NCBI GenBank assembly: GCA_003993805.1
Contig: RSEF01000006.1
Location: forward strand, 27,959,918-28,023,917
Source: Himantopus leucocephalus
Lineage: Eukaryota; Chordata; Aves; Charadriiformes; Recurvirostridae
Reading direction: 5' to 3'
Length of the DNA: 64,000 bases
Made by a program: the position numbers and the translations under genes. The notes under the pieces were generated by a model. The model was not told the DNA's origin. It worked only from the letters and a program-made list of their open reading frames with translations, and searched no databases. Below, piece after piece: positions 40,692-52,100 of the stretch; within the stretch, counting starts at the first letter, position 1, and every line of letters starts with the position of its first letter.

Positions 40692-40722
<31 letters not shown>
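40686..40722. repeat. Homopolymer pair, 16 T followed by 21 G
   Basis: An uninterrupted run of 16 T is followed directly by 21 G and then CAGAATTCC. A 21-base G run can form G-quadruplexes and is hard to sequence, so length errors or a chimeric read end are possible. Confidence 0.95.
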
Positions 40723-41371
40723 CAGAATTCCAAATGCAGCATTTGGAAAGGTGGTGGAGGAGGAAAGGGTTCTCAGAAATATCCTAAATGTGATGAGAAA
40801 TTCCTGCAGAGAACTGGTGAAGTGCTCCTGCTTTCCTTTAGATCCCATAGACTTTTACCTGATAACTGTTCCAGTTATCTCTATCAAATCAGATTTTCCA
40901 CCCTCCCTTCTAGTTCTGGGGGAGAGAGACCAAAAGGCTAAAAATATATGTTACAGCACAGGCCAGAAATGGACAAGCTCCCTACTCACTCCTCCTCCCC
41001 TGGCCATGACCTGCAACAAGATTGCACAAAACTGAGGACAGGCAGAGATTAGCTGGCGGTCCAGATGAGGAAAGATATGCTCAGGGGAAGTTTGTGACAG
41101 TAAGGCTTGATAATGTTTGCCCTACATAAAGTATGCTGTCACATCTGGAAAGACGGACAGCAGGTTCCGGCATCAAGGGTTGCTGAGGGTCGCTACAGCT
41201 TGTTCCCAATGCTGCGTGTGGGCTCTGCGTCTCCCTTCTTTCCTCTCTCTTGGTAAACCTGAAGCACAGAGGCAGCAGTTTCCTCAGTGGACCTGGCAGT
41301 CAGTAGGTTGCCACAAGTCCCAGCTGATCAACACATGGAATCTCCTGGAGGAGCTAAGCCTACAGCTTGCA

Positions 41372-41459
41372 AACACTCTGATGAACGATTCCTCCAGCCG
41401 AAAAAGCAGAGCTTGAACACTCTGATGAACAATTCCTCCAGCCGAAAAAGCAGAGCTTG
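41372..41459. repeat. 44-bp tandem duplication
   Basis: Two adjacent 44-bp copies (41372-41415 and 41416-41459), each starting AACACTCTGATGAAC and ending AAGCAGAGCTTG. They differ at one base (G at 41387, A at 41431), so the duplication is recent and real in the read data. Confidence 0.93.
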
Positions 41460-44400
41460 CAGCTTGCACGATCACTCCCCAGATGTGGACACCTACGTGG
41501 CAACAATGAAAAAAGGTTTTTCAGATAGCGGCAATAGCTTTTGTTACAACTAAAAGCTATTACTTCTCCTTACAAAAATCATTTTGCCCTTCTCCTTACA
41601 CCACTTGCAGCTCCAACAATGCTATCATAAATAATGAACATACTCAACCGTGCAGCAAGCAGATCTAAACAACACCATAGCTGCTACTCACTTAACATAA
41701 AATATTCTAGTCGGGTTTCCTCTCTACTATAACAAACATTATGTTTTCCCTCTTCTTCTCAAAAAACTGTGACACTCATAACCACACTGCGAGAAAGTTC
41801 CCTGCAAGCCCCCGGCGTTATGCAGATTCATTAGTAGCTTTGATTATTTATTCGGCGCATCTCCAGCCTGCCTGAGTGGCTGTAAGACTGTCGGTCCTGT
41901 GGACTGATTCATATTGCCAGTGGTTAATACAGTTCAAGTGCCAAAGGCAAGCCAAAGGGCAAAGCTAAAAATAGGTAGTAGCATCAGCTGGGAAAAGTAA
42001 CCAATTGACATAATGTCAGCAACCCCGTGATGACCCTCTTGAGCTGGTGTTTAATAGAAGGCATTGAAAACGAAGACTTCATGCCTAAGGACATATTGAT
42101 AACTTCATGGAAATGACCATAACCCAGCACTGTTCTTCTGTGAGTTGTTTTTTTAATGATTGCTAATCTTGTTTAAGACAAGAAAAACTGCAGCTTACTT
42201 GGATGTTCTGGGTCTACAGGGAGGTTTCATTTCATTCTTCCTTTCCTTCCTCTGAAGCACCAGATGCTAGACAGGATTAGACAGCAGTTTGAAATAGAAT
42301 GCAAAAAAAAAATAGCCTTAAGAAACATTTGCATTGCCTTAAAAATACTCCTGGAACCAGACATCCAGATCCTGGTCTTCATTTGAACCAGTTTCTTTTC
42401 CTTCACTGCAGCAGTGCTAAGAAGGTTGACTGAAAGTTATCAAAGATGTCCTATGTACAATGCCCCCCAGACAACTGACCAAGGACACATTGATCATCCC
42501 CAGATTTTAGTGATCAGGGCAGGAACATACCTTCAGCCTTGTCTGGAAATGCCCAGTTTTGACCTTCTTGCCTTATACTGGAGGAAAAAGCCAGCCCACT
42601 CTTCTCTTCATTTTGTGGGAATCAGTTTCTTTAGAAGCACTTCCCCTGACTTTCCAAATCCAATTGTCACCTAGGAATTCTTCATCACTATACCAAAATG
42701 CAAGTGATGAGTATTATCACCAAAGGAAGCCACGGATGAATAAAAAATAGCTTTATTTTTAACTTATCCCTTAAAAGGCATAATGACCCAAGCTGTCCCA
42801 CAGGAGTTATCCTTTATCACCACTGGATGAATGGGAATTTTTCTCGTTCATAAAGCCCAAACCATCCATATTCATGCCAAACACATAGAGTTCCTGTCAA
42901 AAAGGCTTTAATCGGGCATAAGGCAGAATGTAGGTTACTCTTGCACCAATAGCTCCCAATATGGTGATCTACAAAGTGTCGTAGCAATCAGTCCTGCAAT
43001 GGGCTGAATTTTCCCTGACTTACGCCAACAACTCAAACCACGTCTTGAGATACAGGCCAGAGCGAGGAACCATCCCCAGGGATTGCCAGCACCCTCCTCT
43101 TCAAGCTGCCAATTTCCTAGATTGACTTATATGAGGAAAAAAAAAAAAAAGATATGAAGTGAAAAACCACCAGGAGGAATTTGGACTGAAAATGTCCTTT
43201 CCACTGGAGTTAAGCAATACACAAAAGTTGAAGCATTATGTTCAAGAGCTGACCATCAAGAAGGCAGGTTGTCCACAACATGGGGGTTGCTGGGGCTGGT
43301 TCTGGCTCCAGATGCAGCGTTCTTCCTAGCTGTCAGTCTTGCCAGCACCCTTAAAGAACAGCTGGCTGTGCTGTGACCTTCACAACATACCTGCTCGTAA
43401 CAAGAGAGACACCTCTAACCTCAACTACACTCCTCCAGCTCACCAAAGCTCATGAAGGACCAGCACTAGCAACTCTGCACCCTGGAGGACCATGACTTGG
43501 ACATTTCAGGAGTACTAGAAACGCTTGTGCTGCTTGTAACTTGTACAGCACAGTGTGGCCATGACGTGACCTCAGACATGGAAGCCCAGGCGTTCTCCAG
43601 CCATGAAGCGTCCCACCATGAGGCACAGTGTTATGGCTCCCACCATGTCTTCAAAGAGTGCTCCAGGACTCCGCTGCCCTACAGCAGGCAGCTCCAACAG
43701 CCAGGCAAAGCATCTTTTCCCAAATTGTTTTACCCTGTATTTCCTCTCAAGTCTACCATTCACACCGCAATCAGCCTTCAGACACCCCTCATCTCCTTGA
43801 GACGCACATTCCTGTCTCGTCACATGCACACCGTGCACTTCTTGTACTCTGCTGGGGACAAGGAGAAAAGGGGAAGGGGTCGTATCCCTCTTCAGGAAAT
43901 GCTGATTGGATTATTCCAACCTGCTCCCTTCAAAATGTACCGTTATGGGCCAACAAATAGCACACCCAGAGGTGACATTCCCCAAATAAACGATTACTTA
44001 AGGATTAGTCACGCAGCTGTACTGAAGGCACACGGCTGGCTTTGCAGGAAGGATTATTGTAGCAAAGATGAATACAGATGACTGAAGCAGCCGGGGCAGG
44101 GACCCACCCTTCCATTTCAGGAGGGTATAAAGCTTCTGGCTTGAGGTCTGCCTACCCATATTTGGCATCTCCTAGATGCTCCCGCAGCGCTGAGTTGGGT
44201 AATTATGACAGGAAGGAAATCCTTTGCAAAAAGAAAGGAGTGATGAACACAAAGAAGTGTTTAATTTCCGGAAAAAAATCTTCATCAATGCACTAAAAAG
44301 TCTTCTCCCTCCATCTGGCAGTTTCTGAAGGACAGCAGAAAGACAAGAACTTTCTGAAGGACTTTCAGTTGCAGAATTCATAGGGGTACCCGGGGAGCTC

Positions 44401-45379
44401 TGGGCGCAGTGTGAGCACACAGCTGTCGTGGGGCACTGCAAGCGCAGATGCCCAGCAAACTCCTCTTCAAAGGGCCATTCCCTTCGGACGAGCCAAAGCC
44501 GGGGAGTTTGTGTCCTCCTTCAAACCCAGGACGTGCACTTGCTTTGGGGAAAACTGTTCTCTGCAAGGCCCTAATCCAAACTTTAGCCCTGATAAGGGTG
44601 AAAAAAATGCTACAGCTGACTTCACTAAGCTTTCAGATCAGCCCCGTTGTCTGTTACATTAATAATTGCAGCTTTTAGCATACTGGAACCCAGCAATTTC
44701 TTAAGATGCAGCAGATGCCCTTTGGTTGTTCTGCTTTTTTCCCGTTGCTAATTTATTACCCTCATGACTCTGTCAAGAAAAATCCATGGGGCATTTCTTT
44801 CTTTTTGGAGGGGGAGGGTGGAGGGGAGCAATGACACTCACCGTGTCATGCTGAGCCACCAGCACACATAGAGGCACATGATGTCCCCCAAGGAAAGAAC
44901 CCAAACTCCTCACCTAAAATGACACATAATCAGATGTGTCTTGTGTCCTAGTGCCCACAAAATCATTAACAAGACAATTACAGAACAAGTTTGGTAGCAA
45001 CAGGCCTTAATTTTATCAAGGCTCCTCTACCTTCCTAATTTCAAATATTTGTCAGCAGCAAAATAGCGCCAAGCCAACGGCAGGGGACTGGACAGACTTG
45101 ATTATTCTCTTCTTCCTTTTTCCCCCATCTTTTTTTTGCCTTCAGCCGAAGCCGTTTTCCACACTGACTCACCACGGTAGAGAGCAGATGACTTACGCTG
45201 GGTCCCCGCGAAGCTCTCAGACACGTTGCATCGCTGAGTCGTTACCAGCAAATTTTCCCAATGGCCACGCACGGGCGCAGGGCTGGAAGAACGGGGGAGA
45301 ATCCAGCTCGTTTGCCACCTCCGTGCCGAGCCTGCTGTTTGCTATTCGCTCGTGTCATCCCCTTTTTTGTTATTATTAC

Positions 45380-45840
45380 TGAGCCCGAGCTCACCGGGGG
45401 AGCACAGACAAGCCCGCTGCGGGGCTGGGTAGCCCCGGCTCACGCTGGGCTCTCCCTCGCTTGCCACCAGTTTCCCCAGCCGAGCCGAGCTGGGGGACCC
45501 CATGGCCGGTCCGAGGGGTCCCTCTGGCGATGGGAAGCTGCGGCGGCCTGGAGCGGAGCAGGGGCTGCTCCTGCTCTTTCCCCAGGGAGGTTGAACAGCC
45601 CGGCGAGCCCCGGGCAGGTTTGTCTCCCGGGGAGCCCGGCGCAGCCCTGCCCGCCGCCCTGCCCCGCTGGATGCCCCCCCAGCCGGGTGCGCATCCTCCC
45701 CGGGATGCCCTGACCCCCCCGGCGCAGCCCAGCAAAACGGGCTTTACGTGTGGGAGCTGGTCCCACGGTGGTGCATGGCCCATGGGGTCGGACAGCATCG
45801 CCCCAGGCCGGTGCTAATAACCCCCATGTCGGGGGACGGG
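45380..45840. promoter_or_regulatory. CpG-island-like block, no attached gene found
   Basis: By eye about 37 CpG dinucleotides in roughly 460 bp and a GC content near two thirds, against CpG-poor DNA on both sides. The rough observed/expected CpG is about 0.65, enough for the classical island definition. It contains many GGGG/CCCC runs. Open frames on both strands (up to 150 and 135 codons) are expected in GC-rich DNA and show no domain I recognise. An antisense CR1 3' end starts 44 bp to the right. It could be an enhancer, a lncRNA promoter or a GC-rich remnant; no TATA box or first exon is evident. Confidence 0.5.
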
Positions 45841-45883
45841 GGGGTTACTGCCCCTATGGCGGTGCAGGGTGTGCAGCCCCACA

Positions 45884-46163
45884 GCATCACAGAATCATAG
45901 AATGGTTTAGGTTGGAAGGGACCTTAAAGGTCACCTAATTCCACCCCCCCTGCCATGGGCAGGGACACCTCCCACCAGACCAGGTTACTCAAAGCCCCAT
46001 CCAGCCTGGCCTTGGACACCTCCAGGGATGGGGCAGCCACAGCTTCTCTGGGAAACCTGTTCCAGTGCCTCACCACCCTCAAAGGGAAAAATTTCTTCCT
46101 AATATCTAATCTAAATCTATTTTCTACCAGTTTGAAACCATTCCCCCTTCCCTCTCCTCCACC
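45884..46163 (-). mobile_element. CR1 LINE, 5'-truncated 3'-end copy
   Basis: Starts with the antisense CR1 tail (ATCACAGAATCATAGAATGG) followed by GGTTGGAAGGGACC, CTGCCATGGGCAGGGACACC, CTCAAAGCCCCATCC, TTCCAGTGCCTCACCACCC and TTCTTCCTAATATCTAATCT. All are hallmark blocks of avian CR1 3' ends seen in reverse complement. Similarity fades after about 46163 (poly-pyrimidine stretch). The copy is about 280 bp, untranslatable, and well preserved, so it is younger than the 62.5-kb copy. It lies directly beside the CpG-rich block on its left. Confidence 0.93.
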
Positions 46164-49100
46164 TCAGCACAGGGACGGGGTCAGCAAGTCACATCCCAAA
46201 GGCAAAGCGAGGCACTGCCTGCGCTCGGGTTTTTCAGGCTGCCAGATAGTCTGGTTTTTAACAGAGTCAGAACTTTAATGAACCAGAAATACTATTCCTC
46301 CCTGGGCTTAAGGAAATGAATCAATAGTCCCTCCCCTCAACACGGAAAGCAGGGACACAGTCACATAACACAAACTCCCACATGTGCAGCATTTTGGGGA
46401 GAAAAGAGAGACAGAGGATGGACCAAAAGTGATTTTCTGATCACTGCAGTTCAGCAGCTTGTACCCAATGAATTGGCTTCAAATACTCTTCTCACAAATC
46501 ACTTACACTGTGTTCCCACTGATGTAGTCCAGAATAATGAAATCTTCTTTAGAAATTGAAATCCAGCCACTATTTACATTTCAAGTGCCCCAAATCACTC
46601 TGAAGATATGGCTGATTCCCCATCTCTAATGACCTGCCAAACCTGGGGGAAGGAGGTCAGATCCAAGGAGGTTTTTCTAGGACCCCTGGGCTCAGGGGAG
46701 ACCATAGCAGCTCTGCTAAGTGGAAAATAGCATGATGCTGGTCCCAGTCCTCCTTTCACACTCATTTAGCCAGGTGTGATGCTGTCAATAGCAGTGGCAA
46801 TGCATTACTTCAACACAGGTGTAATTTAGTAGAGGGTCATGTCTGCTTTTTTCCCTAAAGAACCTTTAAAAAAAGCAATCTGTCAGACCTTCCAATTCAG
46901 GTCATTCCCAAGTCTTGTTCTGCAATACAGTCATAGAGAAAAATGTAGAGTGTTTTCACTTTAAAGTGTGGTGATAAAAGAATACCTGGTAGCCAGTGGG
47001 AAATTTCAAGGGGTGAGAGCAGTCCTTCCAACTCCTCTGGGGGTCTGACACTACATACTCCTCAGGCAAGTAAGTTATTACCTTGCTTCATTCATGCCCT
47101 TTAGCAGGAAGCAGAACTGAGTGCAAATCCACATCCTAACTATTTGCAGATTTCATGCCTAGTTTGGCGTCTTAGGTCTTTCCAGCTCCATATCACTTTC
47201 TCATAAGTTTATCACTTGAGAAGCTCAGCTTTAATGGAAGAAGAAAAGTCTGCCTTTTAGTCCTGTTTGCAGAATACAGATGTTTGCAGCTGCACCTTTT
47301 CAGAGGGCAGGGTGCTACCAGGCAGCAGCAAGGTGCTCTTTTATAAACCAGTGAGGATGGTGGCTCAGCAAACTCCGTTGAAGCATCTCTTATACAGCCC
47401 ACACGAATGGAGCTGCTTGTGTTTCAGCTCTGACGCACTCTAGGAAGGTCCTGTGTGAATATGCCGGACGGTGGCAATGTCCCCTCTTTCTCCCTGACAC
47501 CTGGACTCTCTAAGAGCTCAGTCTTGTCACCTCGTGTGGGACTGGGCACTTTTGTTACAGGATAACTATTTTCGGTATGTTCATAGCTAATGGGCAGAGC
47601 TGGCCTCATGACCAAGTGTCTCCGTGTGCCGCAGAACACAGACATCTCTGCAAACAGGCACTTTTCTTTGCAAAGGCACTCACACACTCCAAAAGCCATT
47701 TTTAGCCTAACAGCGAGGAGTTAGAGGTGCCAGCCAGCAAATGCTTTGCTCTTCTTGTTACTCACCAGCAGAAGGTATTATTGCAGTCTTAGAGCTTTGT
47801 TGCCCATTCAGTGCGCTCGTGCTTCGTGCTTCCTCTGCCTGGAAAAAGAGCAGTAAGAAGAAACTTTATGCTGCAATTTATTCCTATTTTACTTTCTTCA
47901 CATTAAAACTACATCCAGTCCTGCTTATAATGACAGCCTTATTCCCCAGCAAGGCAATCCTCACACCCGCAGAGATGCACTTCCCTCCACAATTCTTAGT
48001 TAGTAGTGAAACTCTCCACTTTCTTGGAACCCTTAACCATCAGGCACTTTGGAGCAGAGAGCCGGTGCCCCACTAAAACAAACAGACAGACAGACAGACT
48101 GACTTTGATTCTGATGGGCTCAAATTAAGCTACAGCTTCAGTCCCAAACTGTGTAGTTCCATCTGCGATGGACCCAGGCTCCTTGCCTGATTTGCGGAGG
48201 GAAAAGCATTCAAACAGCTTCTTGCAAGAAGGTTTGAAGATCTAAGTGTGAAATCAGTATTATGGACTGATACCAGGTTTTACTCAACAATGTTTTAATT
48301 GCCTGTTCTCCCTTTTCCCTACCCAAGCTGGGAAAGAAGAACTGAAGTGTGTTTCACAAGCACTGCCATGCCAAAGGTGAAGCAGGGAGGACCTAGCGTT
48401 TCAAACGCTGCCTGGCAGCTTTGGTGCCACCAGGAAACTTTGGGGGACTTCAACACGTTCTCCAACTTCAGCACATCACAATGTGTTACACAAAGCAGCC
48501 GTAAGCTCTTTTCTGCATCTGACTCTGGGACAAGCAAAACATTTGATCCATAACTCTTTGAGATCCACCAGAACTCTCCCATCAGCTTGGCTGAGGTTTG
48601 AGTTTGCCCCAGAGACAACTTCACAAAGAGTCATTTAGCTTTTGCCACGGTCCAGCACATAAGGAGGTGAGGTATTTGTTTCTGCTTTGAGGATTTAAGA
48701 TGTTCCTGTTGTATAAATAGCAGGGACATCCACCCCTGTCATTTCTAAATGCCGGGAGCTGGAGGACATGGCTGGAAAGGAGGGGACCGGTGGCTGAATG
48801 CGTCTCTCTACCCAAACAGCAGACAGATCTCACCATCCCCTGTCCCTGCCAGCCACATAGTGAAGCTCCTTTGTGTCACTCATGTGGTCAAGCTTTTCAA
48901 AATCACACACTACTATAGTTCTGGGAGGATGAGCCCACGCACATGGAGGAAGAGAATAAACCCAAAACAAAATTAGGATATAAACATATGAAGAGTGAAG
49001 CTGGAGGCTTATGGTACCTTTATGGTGCCTCAAACTCCATTAACAAGCTGGTTTGTTTTCCAGAAGAGTTCAATCCTGTTTCATATGTAGAGAAAGGGTG

Positions 49101-52100
49101 GTGGGGTGCTCCCAGCACACAACTTCAGGCTTCCTCGCGAAACCTGTCTCTTTCTCCGCCCATGGGAAGCAAAGGCAGTCAAGGACTCCCACTTCTCTAG
49201 CACAGATGGATGAATTGGTGCCTAGAGATGGCATTTACACACAGTTTGCCAGCTTTGAGACTGAAAAGCGTAAAATTTGACCCTGCCAAATTTTGGTAGA
49301 GTGGTGGGGGGATACTCATCCTGTCCAGAAAAACAAATAGAGCCGTGAGCACATCAGGACATCCCAGACTAAGCACACCCACGGCAGGCAAAACTAGTGG
49401 GTGGTGCACAATATTAATTCAGCTCCTCACCCACGTGCACCAGGATGCTGCCTTTAATTAAATTAGCATAAGCTATCTCTTTGACATTCTGATTTAATAT
49501 TATAGACTCGAGGTTTTATCCCAGTAAATGCATAAAATGCGAATGCATCTCAGAGTCATTTTTTCATGTTTCTCTGTACACTTACTGTTTCTATTGTCTT
49601 AATGATCTAGTTTGTCTTTGTCAGCTGGGATGTGTGTGTTACAGACCAAGCCAATGTTTGGTTCTCAAAAGGGGAGAACAAATTTCTACAGTGGCTTGGA
49701 TGGTCCGCAGTGAGATGGAGGAGCCTTACAGCTGTCATCTTCCCAAAAGTCATCCTGAGCCTGAGGGACAGGTGGTAATTGAGAGCAATTTGCACTGGGC
49801 TTGAATCTGCTCCTGCCTCATTCACTAGGGCAGAGCTTGCATAGGTTCCCTTGACTGTTCTCCAGCAAACGAGGAGGGCTGTGGGAAGGCTCTTCTCCCT
49901 GGGCTGTTTCCTCTCTTTTAAAAGTGCTTTCACACTCTCAAGTGCTATGAAAAATGTCACAGATAGCTGAGAGTCTTATTCAATATGCAATGTACGGAGC
50001 AGGGATAGGTCGTGCTGCCTTCCTCGTACAAGGAGCTCCCTTACACTCTCTTTGGGTAGGACTTGTTTCAGGACTTTTGTGCATGAAGTCTCCGGACCAC
50101 ACCAACCCACCTGGCCAGGACCTCATGTCCAACTCACTGCCCACTGCCACCTGTAGGTCTCCCTCCTCGCTGGGTTTGTGCCACCCAGGTAGCTGAGTGC
50201 CCACCCCAAACCCACCCTGGGTCCTTCACTGGTACCAGCACTTTTACTTCAGACTGTGTTCTCTCTCCCCGTGCACAGAAGGCTTGCTGGGAGGTGGTGA
50301 ACCCAGGGAAACCAAGGAACCAAACTCCAGTTCTGCAACACGTGGTTTATGTGCTTCCATACAGCCCTTGCATTTGCATATTTCTGAATTAATCACTTTA
50401 AATTAATACTCGCTGGTTTTCTCATGTCAATAAATGCACTGAATGCAAAACAGTATCATCCTTACAGTGACTATTTCTAGCTCTACAGCAGATTAAAACT
50501 AAATTTGCTGATGTTTCAAAACCGGCAAAACCATGCATCTGCGGTACAATTTTTAATGCTAAGCAGACTGTTATTAATGGTGGGATGGCTTGTATTAAAA
50601 ATTCTGTCCTTATGAAACACACTTTTATATGCCTGGCCGTAGCAGCATAAAGCTCACTTGGTTTGTTCTTTAGAGGTAATAGGAACCTGCTCCACTGCAG
50701 GGTGATTACCAGGTTAGTTGTGACTGCTGCTTTTCTCTTGCCATTGCCTGTCTTCTCTTGATTCAGCAGCTGGATCTTTTCTGGTTTTTTATTATTCTTC
50801 CACCCTACGTTGGGAACTCGCCCTCTTCTCCTGCTGTAGATCTGTGTCCCAGATATTTCAACCTACAAAGACTATCTGACCTGTGATGAAGTGAGCGATG
50901 TCCCTCTGTACATGCAGAACTGAATAAATGGAGCCTCCTCCATACCATTCTCAGTGCTTTTCTGCCCTTGCAGAAAAGCTTCCCGCTTTTTCAGGAGCTT
51001 TACCATTTATCCAGATCATGCACAACACTCCGTGATCACTTGTGTTGCAAGATAACTTTGTATCTTCAGGCTCAGGAAAAGACGGGTGTCCCAGCTCTTC
51101 TTAAGACGGCTCACACCACTCAGGAGGAAGACTGGAGGTGGGTGAGCCCTGTCCTGCAGCCCGTCTTCCATCCCAGGACAGAAGTGGTAGCACCACGTTG
51201 ATATGAGTAGGGCTGCTCCTGGACAAGGCTGTTCCCTGGGGACAGCCCACACTTTGACGGCGCCAACATCCCTTGCTAGAGTGTTGGATTCACATAATCT
51301 CCATCTTTCAGCCCACGTCATGTTTAATGAGCCAGACAGGCATTACGCCGTCCTCTCCGAGACAGAAGCGGAGCATAGTGTGCTCAGCCAATGATTAAAG
51401 CAAGGTCCGTGTAATTTTACAGCTCGGCCTGCTAGGATTCAAGGTTTATTTTTACTGAGAGTTGACAGTTAAAAGCAACATTAATTTCTGGTTGTCAGCT
51501 TTTACTGCCAGTTACCATTCCTGCTCCCCACCCCTGTCTCAGGGCCCGCCGTGCCCCCTCTTTAATGCCAGCACCTCCCCGGTGCTCAGCTGGGGTCGCT
51601 CGCAAAATCCAGAGTTGATAAGAAATTATAACCAGTGCTGCAGGAGCAGGAGGCAGCACGCAAAAAAAAGCTGTCTCTATCGATATTTCACAATTAAAAA
51701 TTGAGTCCTACTGAGCCTCCTTGTAGCTACGCTGAGCCTTTAATAGAAAATGGGTTTGTGGCTTTTTGTGGAAAGACCCTGTGAGGATGGACGAGGGAGC
51801 TGGGTACCTCTCCGTCAGGCTGCTCACACTGTCACAACTAACAATGCTTTCAGGGGAGCTTTTTGCGGGAGATGTTACATTTCAGCCTGGCTTCAGAAGG
51901 GGCTGGTTATCCAAAACAGCGACAGTCTTACCTGTTGCTTCCTGCCCAGGAAGGAGCTTGTGTTGCTGACTCGCAGCTTGCTGTGGGGCAAACACGTGAT
52001 GTCTGCGTTACGGAGTTATGGAAACAGCCAACTTTGCTCCTCTGGTAATAATAACAAACATCTTTAAAGAGAACTTTTGTGGAGAGGGGTTATTTTCTAA

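Larger units (their letters stand above)
33860..45379. other. Intergenic; possible conserved stretches at 34490-34960 and 39540-40190
   Basis: No gene. The T16/G21 tract and the 44-bp duplication lie here. The two named stretches are AT-rich, lack recognisable repeats and contain homeodomain-like words (TAATTA at 39573-39578) and a TCF/LEF-like TCAAAGG at 40037-40043. A 194-codon open frame at 43497-44081 has no recognisable domain. Confidence 0.45.

Noticed and set aside
43497..44081. 194-codon open frame, plus strand
   Set aside because: No domain, signal or repeat that I recognise and no splice context. With six frames over 64 kb, and taking 3 stops in 64 codons, about 0.5 ATG-start frames of this length are expected by chance by my estimate.
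45261..45817. Open frames of 150, 135, 118 and 108 codons on both strands in the CpG block
   Set aside because: Simultaneous open frames on both strands reflect GC content. Pro/Gly/Arg/Ala-rich translations match nothing known to me.
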